Below, in pieces: positions 1 to 7,635 of a stretch of DNA of 37,618 nucleotides; within the stretch, counting starts at the first letter, position 1, and each line of letters starts with the position of its first letter. Made by a program: the position numbers and the translations under genes. The stretch is taken from assembly GCA_937873205.1 (NCBI GenBank), contig CALMVO010000019.1, forward strand, positions 1-37,618, in the 5' to 3' direction. A model generated the notes under the pieces. It was not told the DNA's origin, did not search any database, and worked only from the letters and a program-made list of their open reading frames with translations. This DNA comes from an uncultured Acetobacteraceae bacterium (lineage in GTDB: Bacteria > Pseudomonadota > Alphaproteobacteria > Acetobacterales > Acetobacteraceae).

Positions 1-479
1 GCCGTCTGCCTCGCCGCCCTCGTCATCTGGTGGTTGTGAGTCCGGAGCCTAGGGCCTGCCTCGCGGAACGCCCCGCCCATCCTCGGGAGTGCCGATCCGG
101 AGCAGGTCACGTAGGTGACTGGATAGTCCGGCGTGTGGCGGCCCTCCGACATGAAGACGGCGTCCTCCGCGTTCGCCTGGGCGATGAGCAGGTGGTCCCA
201 CGGATCCCGGTGGTGCCGTGGCAGGGACCCGAGGGCGAGCAGGTGCGCCGGCGCGATCGCCAGCAGGTCGAAATCCTGGGCGCGCATCTCGGCGAGGATG
301 TCCCGCAGGTCCGTCTCGAGCTTGCCGACACGCACCTTCACCTGTGCTTCCCACAGGGAGACGGCGGAGACGAGGACGTCGTTCGCCGGATCGCCGATGA
401 GGCCCCTGGCGGCTTCTCCGAGCCTCGGGTCGTCGCCCAGCCACCAGAGCAGGGCGTGGGTGTCGAGGAGGAGCTTCAC
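1..479 (-). CDS. VapC-like PIN-domain toxin, open at left edge
   Basis: PIN-domain ribonuclease toxins of this family cleave RNA and are neutralised by the antitoxin encoded upstream. The minus-strand reading from a GTG at 479 begins KLLLDTHALLWWL, the usual first strand with the first catalytic Asp. It continues through VSAVSLWEAQVKVRVGKL (conserved Glu) and DPWDHLLIAQA (third acidic residue). The GTG overlaps the antitoxin stop (GTGA), the usual coupling in such operons. The C-terminus is odd: FMSEGRHTPDYPV stands where families usually have a T/S-x-D-R strand, and the frame stays open to base 1, about 159 codons against a usual 125-140. Either the true stop lies outside the window or a frameshift has destroyed it. 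Identity as a PIN toxin is secure; integrity is not. Confidence 0.8.
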   Translation of the reverse strand, partial: MKLLLDTHALLWWLGDDPRLGEAARGLIGDPANDVLVSAVSLWEAQVKVRVGKLETDLRDILAEMRAQDFDLLAIAPAHLLALGSLPRHHRDPWDHLLIAQANAEDAVFMSEGRHTPDYPVTYVTCSGSALPRMGGAFREAGPRLRTHNHQMTRAARQT

Positions 480-748
480 TCCGCCTCGCCCTCCATCGCG
501 GCCAGCAGCTCCGGCGGTGCCGTATCGAAGTCGGGCGCCATCCTGATCTTCCCGCGCAGGGTGCCGGGCTGCCGCCGCCGTGGCGGCGATTGCGGCGGCT
601 GGATGATCGCGACCACCTCGTCGCGCGAGGTCACGGCGAACGAGGATCCGAGACGGACCTGGCGCATGAAGCCGGAGAAGTTGCCGCGAAACTCGCGCAC
701 GCCGATCCGGGGTGGCACGGGAGGAGACGCCTGGTCCTGCTTGGCCAT
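476..748 (-). CDS. Phd/YefM-family antitoxin
   Basis: A 90-residue antitoxin that should bind both the neighbouring VapC-like toxin and the operator upstream. The core at about residues 15-50, IGVREFRGNFSGFMRQVR followed by AVTSRDEVVAIIQPP, matches the Phd/YefM DNA-binding fold. The charged C-terminal tail (APDFDTAPPELLAAMEGEAE) is the kind of segment that wraps around the toxin. The ATG at 748 lies 14 bases from a double palindrome at 763-783. The stop overlaps the toxin's GTG by two bases, so the two are translationally coupled. Upstream in-frame codons are open far into the neighbouring genes, but this is a shadow of GC-rich antisense sequence. Confidence 0.88.
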   Translation of the reverse strand: MAKQDQASPPVPPRIGVREFRGNFSGFMRQVRLGSSFAVTSRDEVVAIIQPPQSPPRRRQPGTLRGKIRMAPDFDTAPPELLAAMEGEAE

Positions 749-762
749 GATCCATCCCTGAC

Positions 763-783
763 GTGTACACGTATTGTGTACAC
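763..783 (-). promoter_or_regulatory. Double GTGTACAC operator of the toxin-antitoxin operon
   Basis: Two copies of the perfect 8-bp palindrome GTGTACAC (763-770 and 776-783) are separated by 5 bp (GTATT), with centres 13 bp apart, just upstream of the antitoxin ATG. YefM-type antitoxins are known to recognise TGTACA cores in paired palindromes, so autorepression by the toxin-antitoxin complex is the natural reading. The binding itself is inferred. Confidence 0.72.
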
Positions 784-952
784 TTGAAGAGGCCGGATGG
801 TCAAGGCAGACGTGGCTCCCAGGCTCCATCGCCTGGCTCGGCGGTCGCCGAGACGCGGATCCGGCGACATCCTCATCAGGATCGGGTGGCCACGCGCTTG
901 CGGTGACCGGACCGTGGCTGGAAGATGCGACGGTCACGGATCGGAGAGCCTC

Positions 953-1297
953 ATGCCGCGTTCGCTTCGCCTTGCCGTGCCGATGCTGTGCGGCGGGCTC
1001 CTCCTGACGTCCCGGGCGGTGGCGGCGCCGGCGATGACCCCGGCGGATGCGGCGTTCGGGGCCGAGATGGCGGCGATGCATCGGGAGATGGCGGCGACAC
1101 CGATGACCGGCGACGCCGACCGCGATTTCGTGGCCATGATGATCCCGCACCATGTCAGCGCCGTCGCCATGGCGAGGACCGAGCTGCGATACGGCAAGAG
1201 CCCGCAGATGCGGCGGCTGGCGCAGGCGATCGTCGATGGCCAGCAGCGCGAGATCGGCGAGATGAAGGCCTGGCAGGCCGCGCACCCGAATGGCTGA
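953..1297 (+). CDS. Secreted DUF305 family protein
   Basis: A 114-residue exported protein. Residues 1-25 form a signal peptide ending near SRAVAAPA. The mature part carries the DUF305 core: DADRDFVAMMIPHHVSAVAM (about 53-72, with the MIPHH His pair), then a helical segment with MRRLAQAIVDGQQREIGEM. DUF305 proteins are periplasmic helical bundles, some linked to copper handling; the His and Met residues here would suit metal binding, but this is inference. The start is the ATG at 953, preceded by GGAGAG at a suitable distance. An upstream in-frame ATG at 797 would add a non-conserved, Arg-rich stretch and hide the signal peptide, so it was not used. The amidase starts 6 bases after the stop, suggesting one transcript. 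Confidence 0.85.
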   Translation: MPRSLRLAVPMLCGGLLLTSRAVAAPAMTPADAAFGAEMAAMHREMAATPMTGDADRDFVAMMIPHHVSAVAMARTELRYGKSPQMRRLAQAIVDGQQREIGEMKAWQAAHPNG

Positions 1298-1303
1298 GCG
1301 GCG

Positions 1304-2932
1304 ATGATCGCGCAGATGGCGGCGATGATGGCGGCGATGATGGCGGCGGCGCCGCTGCTGGTCGGGCTCGGAGGGACGGCGATGGCCGCGACGCAGGCAT
1401 CCTACGACGTGGTCGGGCGCAGCCTCGGCGAGATAGAGGGTGACCTCGCGGCCGGGCGGGTGACGTCGGTACGGCTGACCGAGGCGTACCTGGCGCGGAT
1501 CGCCGCGGTAGACGCGGCCGGGCCCAAGCTGCGGGCGGTACTGGCGACCGACCCGCGGGCCCTCGACGAAGCCCGCGCCAGCGACGCCCGCCACGGGCGG
1601 CTGCCGCCGCGGCCGCTGGAGGGCGTGCCGATCCTGGTGAAGGACAACATCGAGACCGCCGACCCGATGCCGACCACCGCCGGTTCGCTGGCGCTCGTAC
1701 GCAACGTGTCGGGGCGGGACGCGCCGCTGGTGGCGCGGCTGCGGGCGGCGGGGGCGGTGATCCTCGGCAAGACCAACCTGTCCGAGTGGGCCAACATGCG
1801 CGGCGACCGCTCGATCAGCGGCTGGAGCGGCGTGGGCGGGCTCACCCGCAACGGCTACGCGCTCGACCGCACCGCCTGCGGCTCGTCGTCGGGCAGCGGG
1901 GTGGCGGTGGCGGCGTCGCTGGCGGCGGCGGCGATCGGTACCGAGACCGACGGCTCGGTCACCTGCCCGTCCAGCGTGAGCGGGCTGGTCGGGCTGAAGC
2001 CGACGGTGGGACTGGTGTCGCGCACCCATGTGGTGCCGATCTCGGCGAGCCAGGACACTGCCGGGCCGATGACGCGCACCGTGGCCGATGCCGCGCGGGT
2101 GCTGTCGGCGATCGCCGGCAGCGATCCGGCCGATCCGGCGACCGAGGACGCCGACCGCCACCGCACGGACTACCTGGCCGGCCTCGACCCGGCGGCGTTG
2201 CGCGGCAGCCGGATCGGCGTGATGCGGTTCGCGGCCGGCTATCATCCGGCGGTCGACGCGCTGTTCGATCGGGCGCTGGACCGGCTGCGCGCGGGCGGGG
2301 CGACGCTGGTCGAGATCCCGCAGTTCGCGGGGCTGGACGCGATCGGCGCGGACGAGCAGATCGTGCTGCTGACCGAGCTGAAGGCGGGGCTGAACGCCTA
2401 TCTCGCCGGCACGCCGCCGGCGGTGAAGGCGCGCACGCTGGCGGCGCTGATCGCGTTCAACGAGGCGCATCGCGCGCGCGAACTGGGGCTGTTCGGCCAG
2501 GAGCTGTTCGTCAAGGCGGAGGCGACGGCGGGCCTGGGCGATCCGACCTATCGCGCCGCGCGTGACCGGGCGCGGCGGGCGGCGGGACCCCAGGGAATCG
2601 ACCGGCTGCTGGCCGTGAGCCGGCTGGACGCGCTGGTGGCGCCGACCGAGGCGCCGGCCTGGCTGATCGACCTGGTCGACGGCGACAATTATCTGGGCAG
2701 CGCCGGCACGCTGCCGGCGGTGGCCGGGTATCCGCACCTGACGGTGCCGATGGGCACGGTATCGGGGCTGCCGGTGGGGCTGTCGCTGATCGGGCCGGCC
2801 TGGTCGGAGCAGCGGCTGTTGTCGCTGGGGGCGGCGTTCGAGGCCGGCCGCCCGCCGGTGCCCGCCCCTGCCTTCCCGTCGTCGCTCGACGAGGCCGGTC
2901 GGATGCGGCCGTTGCTGGCGCCGGCGGATTGA
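1304..2932 (+). CDS. Secreted amidase, amidase-signature family
   Basis: A 542-residue amidase that hydrolyses an amide or peptide-amide bond; the substrate cannot be read from sequence. The catalytic triad of the family is visible: Lys113 in LVKDNIE, cis-Ser194 in ACGSSSGSG and nucleophile Ser218 in GTETDGSVTCPS. The Ser-Ser spacing of 24 matches bacterial peptide amidases. The N-terminus (residues 1-29) is a Met- and Ala-rich signal peptide encoded by a short GATGATGGCGGC-type repeat, so the export start is ambiguous among Met1, Met5 and Met8/9; the first ATG was kept. It follows the DUF305 gene by 6 bases. Closest by motif to peptide amidase and Glu-tRNA amidotransferase A-like hydrolases; it is not GatA, as there are no GatB/C neighbours and it carries a signal peptide. 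Confidence 0.88.
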   Translation: MIAQMAAMMAAMMAAAPLLVGLGGTAMAATQASYDVVGRSLGEIEGDLAAGRVTSVRLTEAYLARIAAVDAAGPKLRAVLATDPRALDEARASDARHGRLPPRPLEGVPILVKDNIETADPMPTTAGSLALVRNVSGRDAPLVARLRAAGAVILGKTNLSEWANMRGDRSISGWSGVGGLTRNGYALDRTACGSSSGSGVAVAASLAAAAIGTETDGSVTCPSSVSGLVGLKPTVGLVSRTHVVPISASQDTAGPMTRTVADAARVLSAIAGSDPADPATEDADRHRTDYLAGLDPAALRGSRIGVMRFAAGYHPAVDALFDRALDRLRAGGATLVEIPQFAGLDAIGADEQIVLLTELKAGLNAYLAGTPPAVKARTLAALIAFNEAHRARELGLFGQELFVKAEATAGLGDPTYRAARDRARRAAGPQGIDRLLAVSRLDALVAPTEAPAWLIDLVDGDNYLGSAGTLPAVAGYPHLTVPMGTVSGLPVGLSLIGPAWSEQRLLSLGAAFEAGRPPVPAPAFPSSLDEAGRMRPLLAPAD

Positions 2933-3042
2933 AGCGCTGCGGGAACGGGTCGTAGCTGCAACGAACGGGGCGGGGTCGTGCGGCGTTGGTGATGGTGGGA
3001 AGCTCGGCGGTGGCCGGGTCGGACGCCGGAGGACGCGACCCG

Positions 3043-3255
3043 ATGCAGCAGATCTTGAGCTACCGGGAGTGCCGTTACGTCATCGGGCCCGAGAACGATC
3101 GCGGCCGCGAGTGGACGATCTTTCCGGACAACGGCCCGACCGCCGGCGCCGAGCGCGGCACCGCCCGCAGCGAGGGGCTGCGCGGCTCGTTCAAGGTGGC
3201 GGTTCATACCGCGCAGCACGCGATCGACCGCTGGCTGGAGCAGCCGCGCGTCTGA
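3043..3255 (+). CDS. Small conserved-looking protein, function unknown
   Basis: A 70-residue protein starting MQQILSYRECRYVIGPEND. The start at 3043 is supported by GGAGGA at 3028-3033, 9 bases upstream; an in-frame ATG at 2986 has no such site. Third codon positions are nearly all G or C, as in the flanking genes, which argues for real coding. The composition is polar with two Trp and two Cys, with no signal peptide or membrane segment. The C-terminus forms a likely helix ending in HAIDRWLEQPRV. No family was recognised. It stands alone between the amidase and the sensor kinase, on the same strand. Confidence 0.65.
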   Translation: MQQILSYRECRYVIGPENDRGREWTIFPDNGPTAGAERGTARSEGLRGSFKVAVHTAQHAIDRWLEQPRV

Positions 3256-3262
3256 TCGGCGT

Positions 3263-3348
3263 CCCCGCGGCAGCGGGGCCGGCTCCGCGCGCGGCAGCGA
3301 GGCCAACTCCGCGCGCGGCAGCGGGGCCGAGTCCGCGCGCGGCTTGCC
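3263..3348. repeat. Imperfect 24-bp tandem repeat
   Basis: About three and a half copies of a 22-24 bp unit reading roughly CCGCGCGCGGCAGCGGGGCC (3263-3284, 3285-3308, 3309-3332, partial 3333-3348). It sits between the small protein and the kinase gene. Each unit contains the self-complementary CCGCGCGCGG, so the array can form several alternative hairpins. Confidence 0.75.
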
Positions 3349-3418
3349 AGGGTGCCGGATTGCCGGCCTAATCCGCTCACCGTAACCGTTCGAAACCGGC
3401 AGCAGGCCGCAGGCAGGA

Positions 3419-5452
3419 ATGACCGACCTGGCTCCTTCCCGCATGTCCGCGCCCGAGGAGGCCGCCGACGGCGACCGGCTGGCGGCGCTCGACGGCTACG
3501 ACATCCTGGACACCCCGCCCGAGGAGGGTTTCGACGACATCGTGCGGCTGGCGGCACTCGCCTGCGACGCGCCGATGGCGCTGGTCAGCCTCGTCGACGG
3601 CGAGCGGCAGTGGTTCAAGGCGCGGATCGGCTTCACGACCGACCAGACCGACCTCGGCAGCTCGGTGTGCGTGTACGCGCTCGCCGAGCCGGACCTGCTG
3701 GTCATCCCCGACCTCGCGGCGGACCCGCGCACCCGCGACAATCCGCTCGTCACCGGGCCGCCGCGCATCCGCTTCTATGCCGGGGCGCCGCTGCGGGCAG
3801 CCGGCGGCCAGGCGCTGGGCAGCCTGTGCGTGATCGACCGGACGCCGCGCTCGGACGGGCTCACGGCCCGGCAGGCCGAGATGCTGCGCACGCTGGCCCG
3901 GCAGGTGATGGCGCTGATGGAGCTCCGCCGGATCATCTCGGGCCGGGATGGCCGCATCGCCCGCCACCGCGAGGCCAAGGAGCGGCTGGACCGGACCGCC
4001 GCCCGCCTGCGGGTCAGCGAGGCGCACTGGCGCGGCCTGTTCGAGCGTCTGGACGAGGGCCTGATCATCGCCGAGGTGGTCCGCGACGAGGCGGGGCGTG
4101 CGCAGGACTGGCGCTACCTCGACGTCAACGCGGCCTGGGGCCGGCTGGTCGGCATCGATCCCGCCGCCGCCGTCGGCCGCACGGTGCGGGAGGTCTTCCC
4201 GGGGATCGAGTCGGCGTGGGTCCACGACGTCGTCGGCGTGGTCGAGACCGCCGAGCCGGCGGCGTTCACCCGCCCGCTCGGCGCCTTGCAGCGCTGGTAC
4301 GAGGCGCGGGCGTTCCCGCTGGACGGCGACCGCTTCGCCGTCCTGTTCGTCGAGGTGACGGGCCGCGTCCGCGCCGACCTCCGCCACGGCGCGCTGCTGG
4401 AGATCGGCGACCGGCTGCGCACCCTGGACACGCCGCCGGCCATCACGCGCATGGCAGCCGCCATCGTCGGGCCGGCGCTGGGAGCCGCGTGTGCCGGCTT
4501 CGGCTGGCTGGACGAGGGGGCCGAGCACCTCACGGTCGAGGCGGAGTGGACCGCGGACGGCACGCCAGGCCTTGCCGGGCGGCACCGCCTGGCGAAGTAC
4601 GGCGACGTCCGCCGCGCGCTGCTGCTCGGCGAGCCGGTGGTCGTCCAGGACGCGCTCGCCGATCCGCGCACCGCCGGCCGGCGCGGCCGCTGGAACGGGA
4701 TGCGGATCCGGACCCTGGTCGCCGTGCCGATGCGGGAGGGCGGGCGCACGGTCGGCGTGCTCGTCGTGCATGGCGACGCGCCGCGCGCCTGGTCGCCGGA
4801 GGCCGTCGCCTTCCTGAACGACGTCGCCGACCGGCTGATGGTGGCGATGGCGCGGGTGCGGGCGCAGGAACGGCAGGCGATGCTGAACCAGGAGCTCAGC
4901 CACCGCATGAAGAACATGCTGGCGATGATCCAGGCGATCGCCGGCCAGACCCTGAAGCGGGTGACGGAGCAGGACGCGGTGGAGGGCTTCCGGCAGCGCC
5001 TGCACGCGCTGGCCTCCGCCCAGGACGTGCTGCTGCAGGCGGACTGGGCCGCGGCGCCGATGCGCCAGGTGGTGGAGACGGCGCTGCTCGCGTCCGGGCT
5101 GGCGGATCGCGTCGCCATCCGCGGCCCGGACGTGACGCTCGGTCCCCGCGCCACGCTGTCGCTGTCGCTGCTGCTGCACGAGCTGGCGACCAACGCCGCC
5201 AAGTATGGCGCGCTGTCGGCCGAGGACGGCCGGATCGCGGTGGAGTGGCGCACCGAGGCCGCCACGGACGAGCTGGTGCTGGCCTGGACGGAGCGAGGCG
5301 GTCCGCCGGTGGTCCCTCCGACCCGCACCGGGTTCGGCTCCCGCCTCGTCGGCGCCGGCCTCGCCGGGACGGGAGGGGTCACGCTCCGCTACCCGCCCAC
5401 CGGCTTCGAGGCCGAGATGCGGGCCACCCTGAACCAGGTCCAGGCGCCATGA
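3419..5452 (+). CDS. GAF-PAS-GAF-HWE sensor histidine kinase
   Basis: A 677-residue cytoplasmic sensor kinase. A GAF domain spans about residues 20-175 (YDILDTPPEEGFDD and RQWFKARIG are classic), PAS 200-315 (RYLDVNAAWGRLVGID), a second GAF 325-485 and an HWE kinase core 488-670. Phosphoacceptor His495 lies in ELSHRMKNMLAMIQAIAGQT. The N-box is HELATNAAKYGAL, and the Trp-Glu pair that names the family is in AVEWR. There is no membrane segment, so the input is likely a soluble ligand, redox state or light; the GAF domains lack an obvious chromophore Cys in the canonical place. HWE kinases in Alphaproteobacteria often feed the general stress response, but no partner regulator is adjacent. The start is the ATG after CAGGCAGGA. 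Confidence 0.9.
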   Translation: MTDLAPSRMSAPEEAADGDRLAALDGYDILDTPPEEGFDDIVRLAALACDAPMALVSLVDGERQWFKARIGFTTDQTDLGSSVCVYALAEPDLLVIPDLAADPRTRDNPLVTGPPRIRFYAGAPLRAAGGQALGSLCVIDRTPRSDGLTARQAEMLRTLARQVMALMELRRIISGRDGRIARHREAKERLDRTAARLRVSEAHWRGLFERLDEGLIIAEVVRDEAGRAQDWRYLDVNAAWGRLVGIDPAAAVGRTVREVFPGIESAWVHDVVGVVETAEPAAFTRPLGALQRWYEARAFPLDGDRFAVLFVEVTGRVRADLRHGALLEIGDRLRTLDTPPAITRMAAAIVGPALGAACAGFGWLDEGAEHLTVEAEWTADGTPGLAGRHRLAKYGDVRRALLLGEPVVVQDALADPRTAGRRGRWNGMRIRTLVAVPMREGGRTVGVLVVHGDAPRAWSPEAVAFLNDVADRLMVAMARVRAQERQAMLNQELSHRMKNMLAMIQAIAGQTLKRVTEQDAVEGFRQRLHALASAQDVLLQADWAAAPMRQVVETALLASGLADRVAIRGPDVTLGPRATLSLSLLLHELATNAAKYGALSAEDGRIAVEWRTEAATDELVLAWTERGGPPVVPPTRTGFGSRLVGAGLAGTGGVTLRYPPTGFEAEMRATLNQVQAP

Positions 5453-5677
5453 CCCCCGTCGACGCGAGAGCACCGTCTCGCTGACGGCGGCGGGCGAGCC
5501 GGTGCTGCGAACGAGGGCGGTGGGCCGTGGCCGGGGCGGCCGGCCTCGGGGGAGGTTTTCCCTCGCTTTTACCGGCCCGGCTCTCTATGTGCGCTGCTCC
5601 GGCCGATCGCCACGTCGATGCCCCGGCCTCCGGCCACGGGCGGGTGCCGCCGGCCGCGTTGTCAGGATCCCGTCGCG

Positions 5678-7468
5678 ATGCCCTTCCCCGCCACCCACCC
5701 CGCCCTGGCCGCGGCGCTCGCCGCGCGCGGCTACGAGGAGCCGACGCCGGTGCAGGCCGCCGTGCTGCAGCCCGAGGCCGCGGGCCGCGACCTGCTGGTG
5801 TCGGCGCAAACCGGGTCGGGCAAGACGGTGGCCTACGGGCTGGCGGCGGCCCCCACCCTGCTGGGCGAGGCGGAGCGGCTGCCGCGCGCGACGAGCCCGC
5901 TGGCGCTGGTCATCGCACCGACGCGCGAGCTCGCGGTGCAGGTGCACCGGGAGCTGGCATGGCTCTATGCCGAGGCGGGGGCGCGCATCGTCGCCTGCAT
6001 CGGCGGCATGGACGTGCGGCGGGAGGCGCGCGCGCTGGAGGGCGGCTGCCACATCGTGGTCGGCACGCCGGGGCGGCTGTGCGACCACCTGTCGCGCGGG
6101 CGGCTGGACATGGCGGCGATCCGGGTGGTGGTGCTGGACGAGGCGGACGAGATGCTTGACCTCGGCTTCCGGGACGAGCTCGACCAGATCCTGGGGGCGG
6201 TGCCGGCGGAGCGGCGCACGCTGCTGTTCTCGGCGACCATCGCGCGCGAGATCGCGGCCCTGGCGCGCAAGTTCCAGCGCGACGCGCTGCGCATCGACAC
6301 CGTCTCGGGCACGCGGCAGCACGCCGACATCGAGTATCGCGCGGTGCTGGCCGCGCCGCACGAGGCCGAGCAGGCGGTGGTGAACGTGCTGCGCTGGTTC
6401 GAGAGCCCGACGGCGATGGTGTTCTGCGCCACCCGCGAGATGGTGCGGCACATGCACGGCAGCCTGGCCGAGCGCGGCTTCGAGTCCGTGGCGCTGTCGG
6501 GCGAGCTGAGCCAGGCCGAGCGCACCCGAGCGCTGGACGCGCTGCGCTCGGGCGCGGCCCGGGTGTGCGTCGCTACCGACGTGGCGGCCAGGGGGATCGA
6601 CCTGCCTGACCTGGGACTGGTGGTGCACGCGGCGCTGCCGGCGGACAGCGCCACGCTGCTGCACCGCTCGGGCCGCACCGGGCGCGCCGGGCGCAAGGGG
6701 ACGTGCGTGCTGGTGGTGCCGCAGCTGCGGCGGCGCAAGGCCGAGCAGCTGTTGATCGGGGCCCGGGTGCAGGCGCACTGGTCCGGCGCGCCGACCGCGG
6801 ACGAGATCCGCGCCCGCGACGGCGAGCGGCTGCTGGCCGACCCGATGCTGACCGAGGAGCCGACATCGGACGAGCTGACGCTGGCGCGGTCGCTGCTGGC
6901 GGGACGGGAGCCGGAGGAGGTGGCGGCGGCGCTGGTGCGGCTGTATCGGACGCGGCTGCCGGAGCCCGAGGAGATCCGGGCAATGGCGGTGGTGCCGGAG
7001 CGCCGGCCCGCGCAGACATCGTATGCGGGCCAGGCGGAGCGGCCGGTGCGCGAGCGGGTGCCGCACGCGGTGCATGGCGGGGCGGCCGGGACCTGGTTCG
7101 GCATGCCGATCGGGCGGCGCGACAAGGCCGATCCGAAATGGCTGGTGCCGCTGATCTGCCGGCTGGGCGGCGTCACCAAGCGCGACATCGGCGCGATCCG
7201 GATTGCCGACGGCGAGACCCGGTTCGAGATCGCGACCGGGGTGGCGGAGCGGTTCGCGGCCTGCATCGCGGCCACCGACGACGACGAGGTCAGGATCGCG
7301 GCGGCCGCGGCGCCGCCGGGGTCGCCGGCCGGGCCGACATCACGACCCCCGGGGCATGGCGGGCATGGTCCGGGCGGGGCGCCAGGCGGAGCGACGGGAC
7401 GACGAGGCCCGGCCGAGCGGCGGCGCACCGCCCCCGCGCCGCAGTCCTCGCGCAAGCGGGCCTCCTGA
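5678..7468 (+). CDS. DEAD-box RNA helicase with DbpA-like C-terminal domain
   Basis: A 596-residue ATP-dependent RNA helicase. The Q-motif region is at 18-31, Walker A AQTGSGKT at 43-50, the DEAD box at 154-157, SAT near 187 and the HRSGR motif VI at 329-333. A DbpA-type RNA-binding domain lies at about 471-540 (GTWFGMPIGRRDKADPKWLV onward), followed by a low-complexity Gly/Pro/Arg tail. This architecture is that of DeaD/CsdA and DbpA, which act in ribosome assembly and cold adaptation; a choice between them is not safe. The ATG at 5678 was chosen because homologous sequence starts there and AGGAT precedes it; an in-frame ATG at 5618 adds 20 Arg/Pro-rich residues. It lies between two sensor kinase genes with no sign of co-transcription. 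Confidence 0.88.
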   Translation: MPFPATHPALAAALAARGYEEPTPVQAAVLQPEAAGRDLLVSAQTGSGKTVAYGLAAAPTLLGEAERLPRATSPLALVIAPTRELAVQVHRELAWLYAEAGARIVACIGGMDVRREARALEGGCHIVVGTPGRLCDHLSRGRLDMAAIRVVVLDEADEMLDLGFRDELDQILGAVPAERRTLLFSATIAREIAALARKFQRDALRIDTVSGTRQHADIEYRAVLAAPHEAEQAVVNVLRWFESPTAMVFCATREMVRHMHGSLAERGFESVALSGELSQAERTRALDALRSGAARVCVATDVAARGIDLPDLGLVVHAALPADSATLLHRSGRTGRAGRKGTCVLVVPQLRRRKAEQLLIGARVQAHWSGAPTADEIRARDGERLLADPMLTEEPTSDELTLARSLLAGREPEEVAAALVRLYRTRLPEPEEIRAMAVVPERRPAQTSYAGQAERPVRERVPHAVHGGAAGTWFGMPIGRRDKADPKWLVPLICRLGGVTKRDIGAIRIADGETRFEIATGVAERFAACIAATDDDEVRIAAAAAPPGSPAGPTSRPPGHGGHGPGGAPGGATGRRGPAERRRTAPAPQSSRKRAS

Positions 7469-7497
7469 CCGCGTGACGGTGCGGCCTGGGGCTAGCC

Positions 7498-7522
7498 GGA
7501 ACGAACGCGCAGGAGCACCGTT
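7498..7522 (+). promoter_or_regulatory. Possible EcfG-type general-stress promoter
   Basis: GGAAC (7498-7502), 17 bp, then GTT (7520-7522), preceded by C so that it also fits the GGAAC-N16-CGTT form known for EcfG sigma factors of Alphaproteobacteria. It lies about 110 bases upstream of the CheB-CheR-HWE kinase gene, in the only intergenic stretch before it. This is a motif match only; a short motif can occur by chance. Confidence 0.4.
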
Positions 7523-7635
7523 CTTGTTAGAACGACGGAACGGACCCGCCATGCCTCGCCGCATTCCAGCAGATCTCCGGCCGCGACGATGCGACCGGCC
7601 GGCGGCGGATCCGAATTGACGGACGGGCTGGGCTG

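Noticed and set aside
476-2737. A 753-codon minus-strand frame spanning amidase and antitoxin
   Set aside because: Only its last 90 codons (the antitoxin) are real; the rest is antisense of the amidase and DUF305 genes.
1304-2932. Amidase as GatA of the tRNA amidotransferase
   Set aside because: It has a signal peptide, lacks GatB/GatC neighbours and has peptide-amidase-type motif wording.
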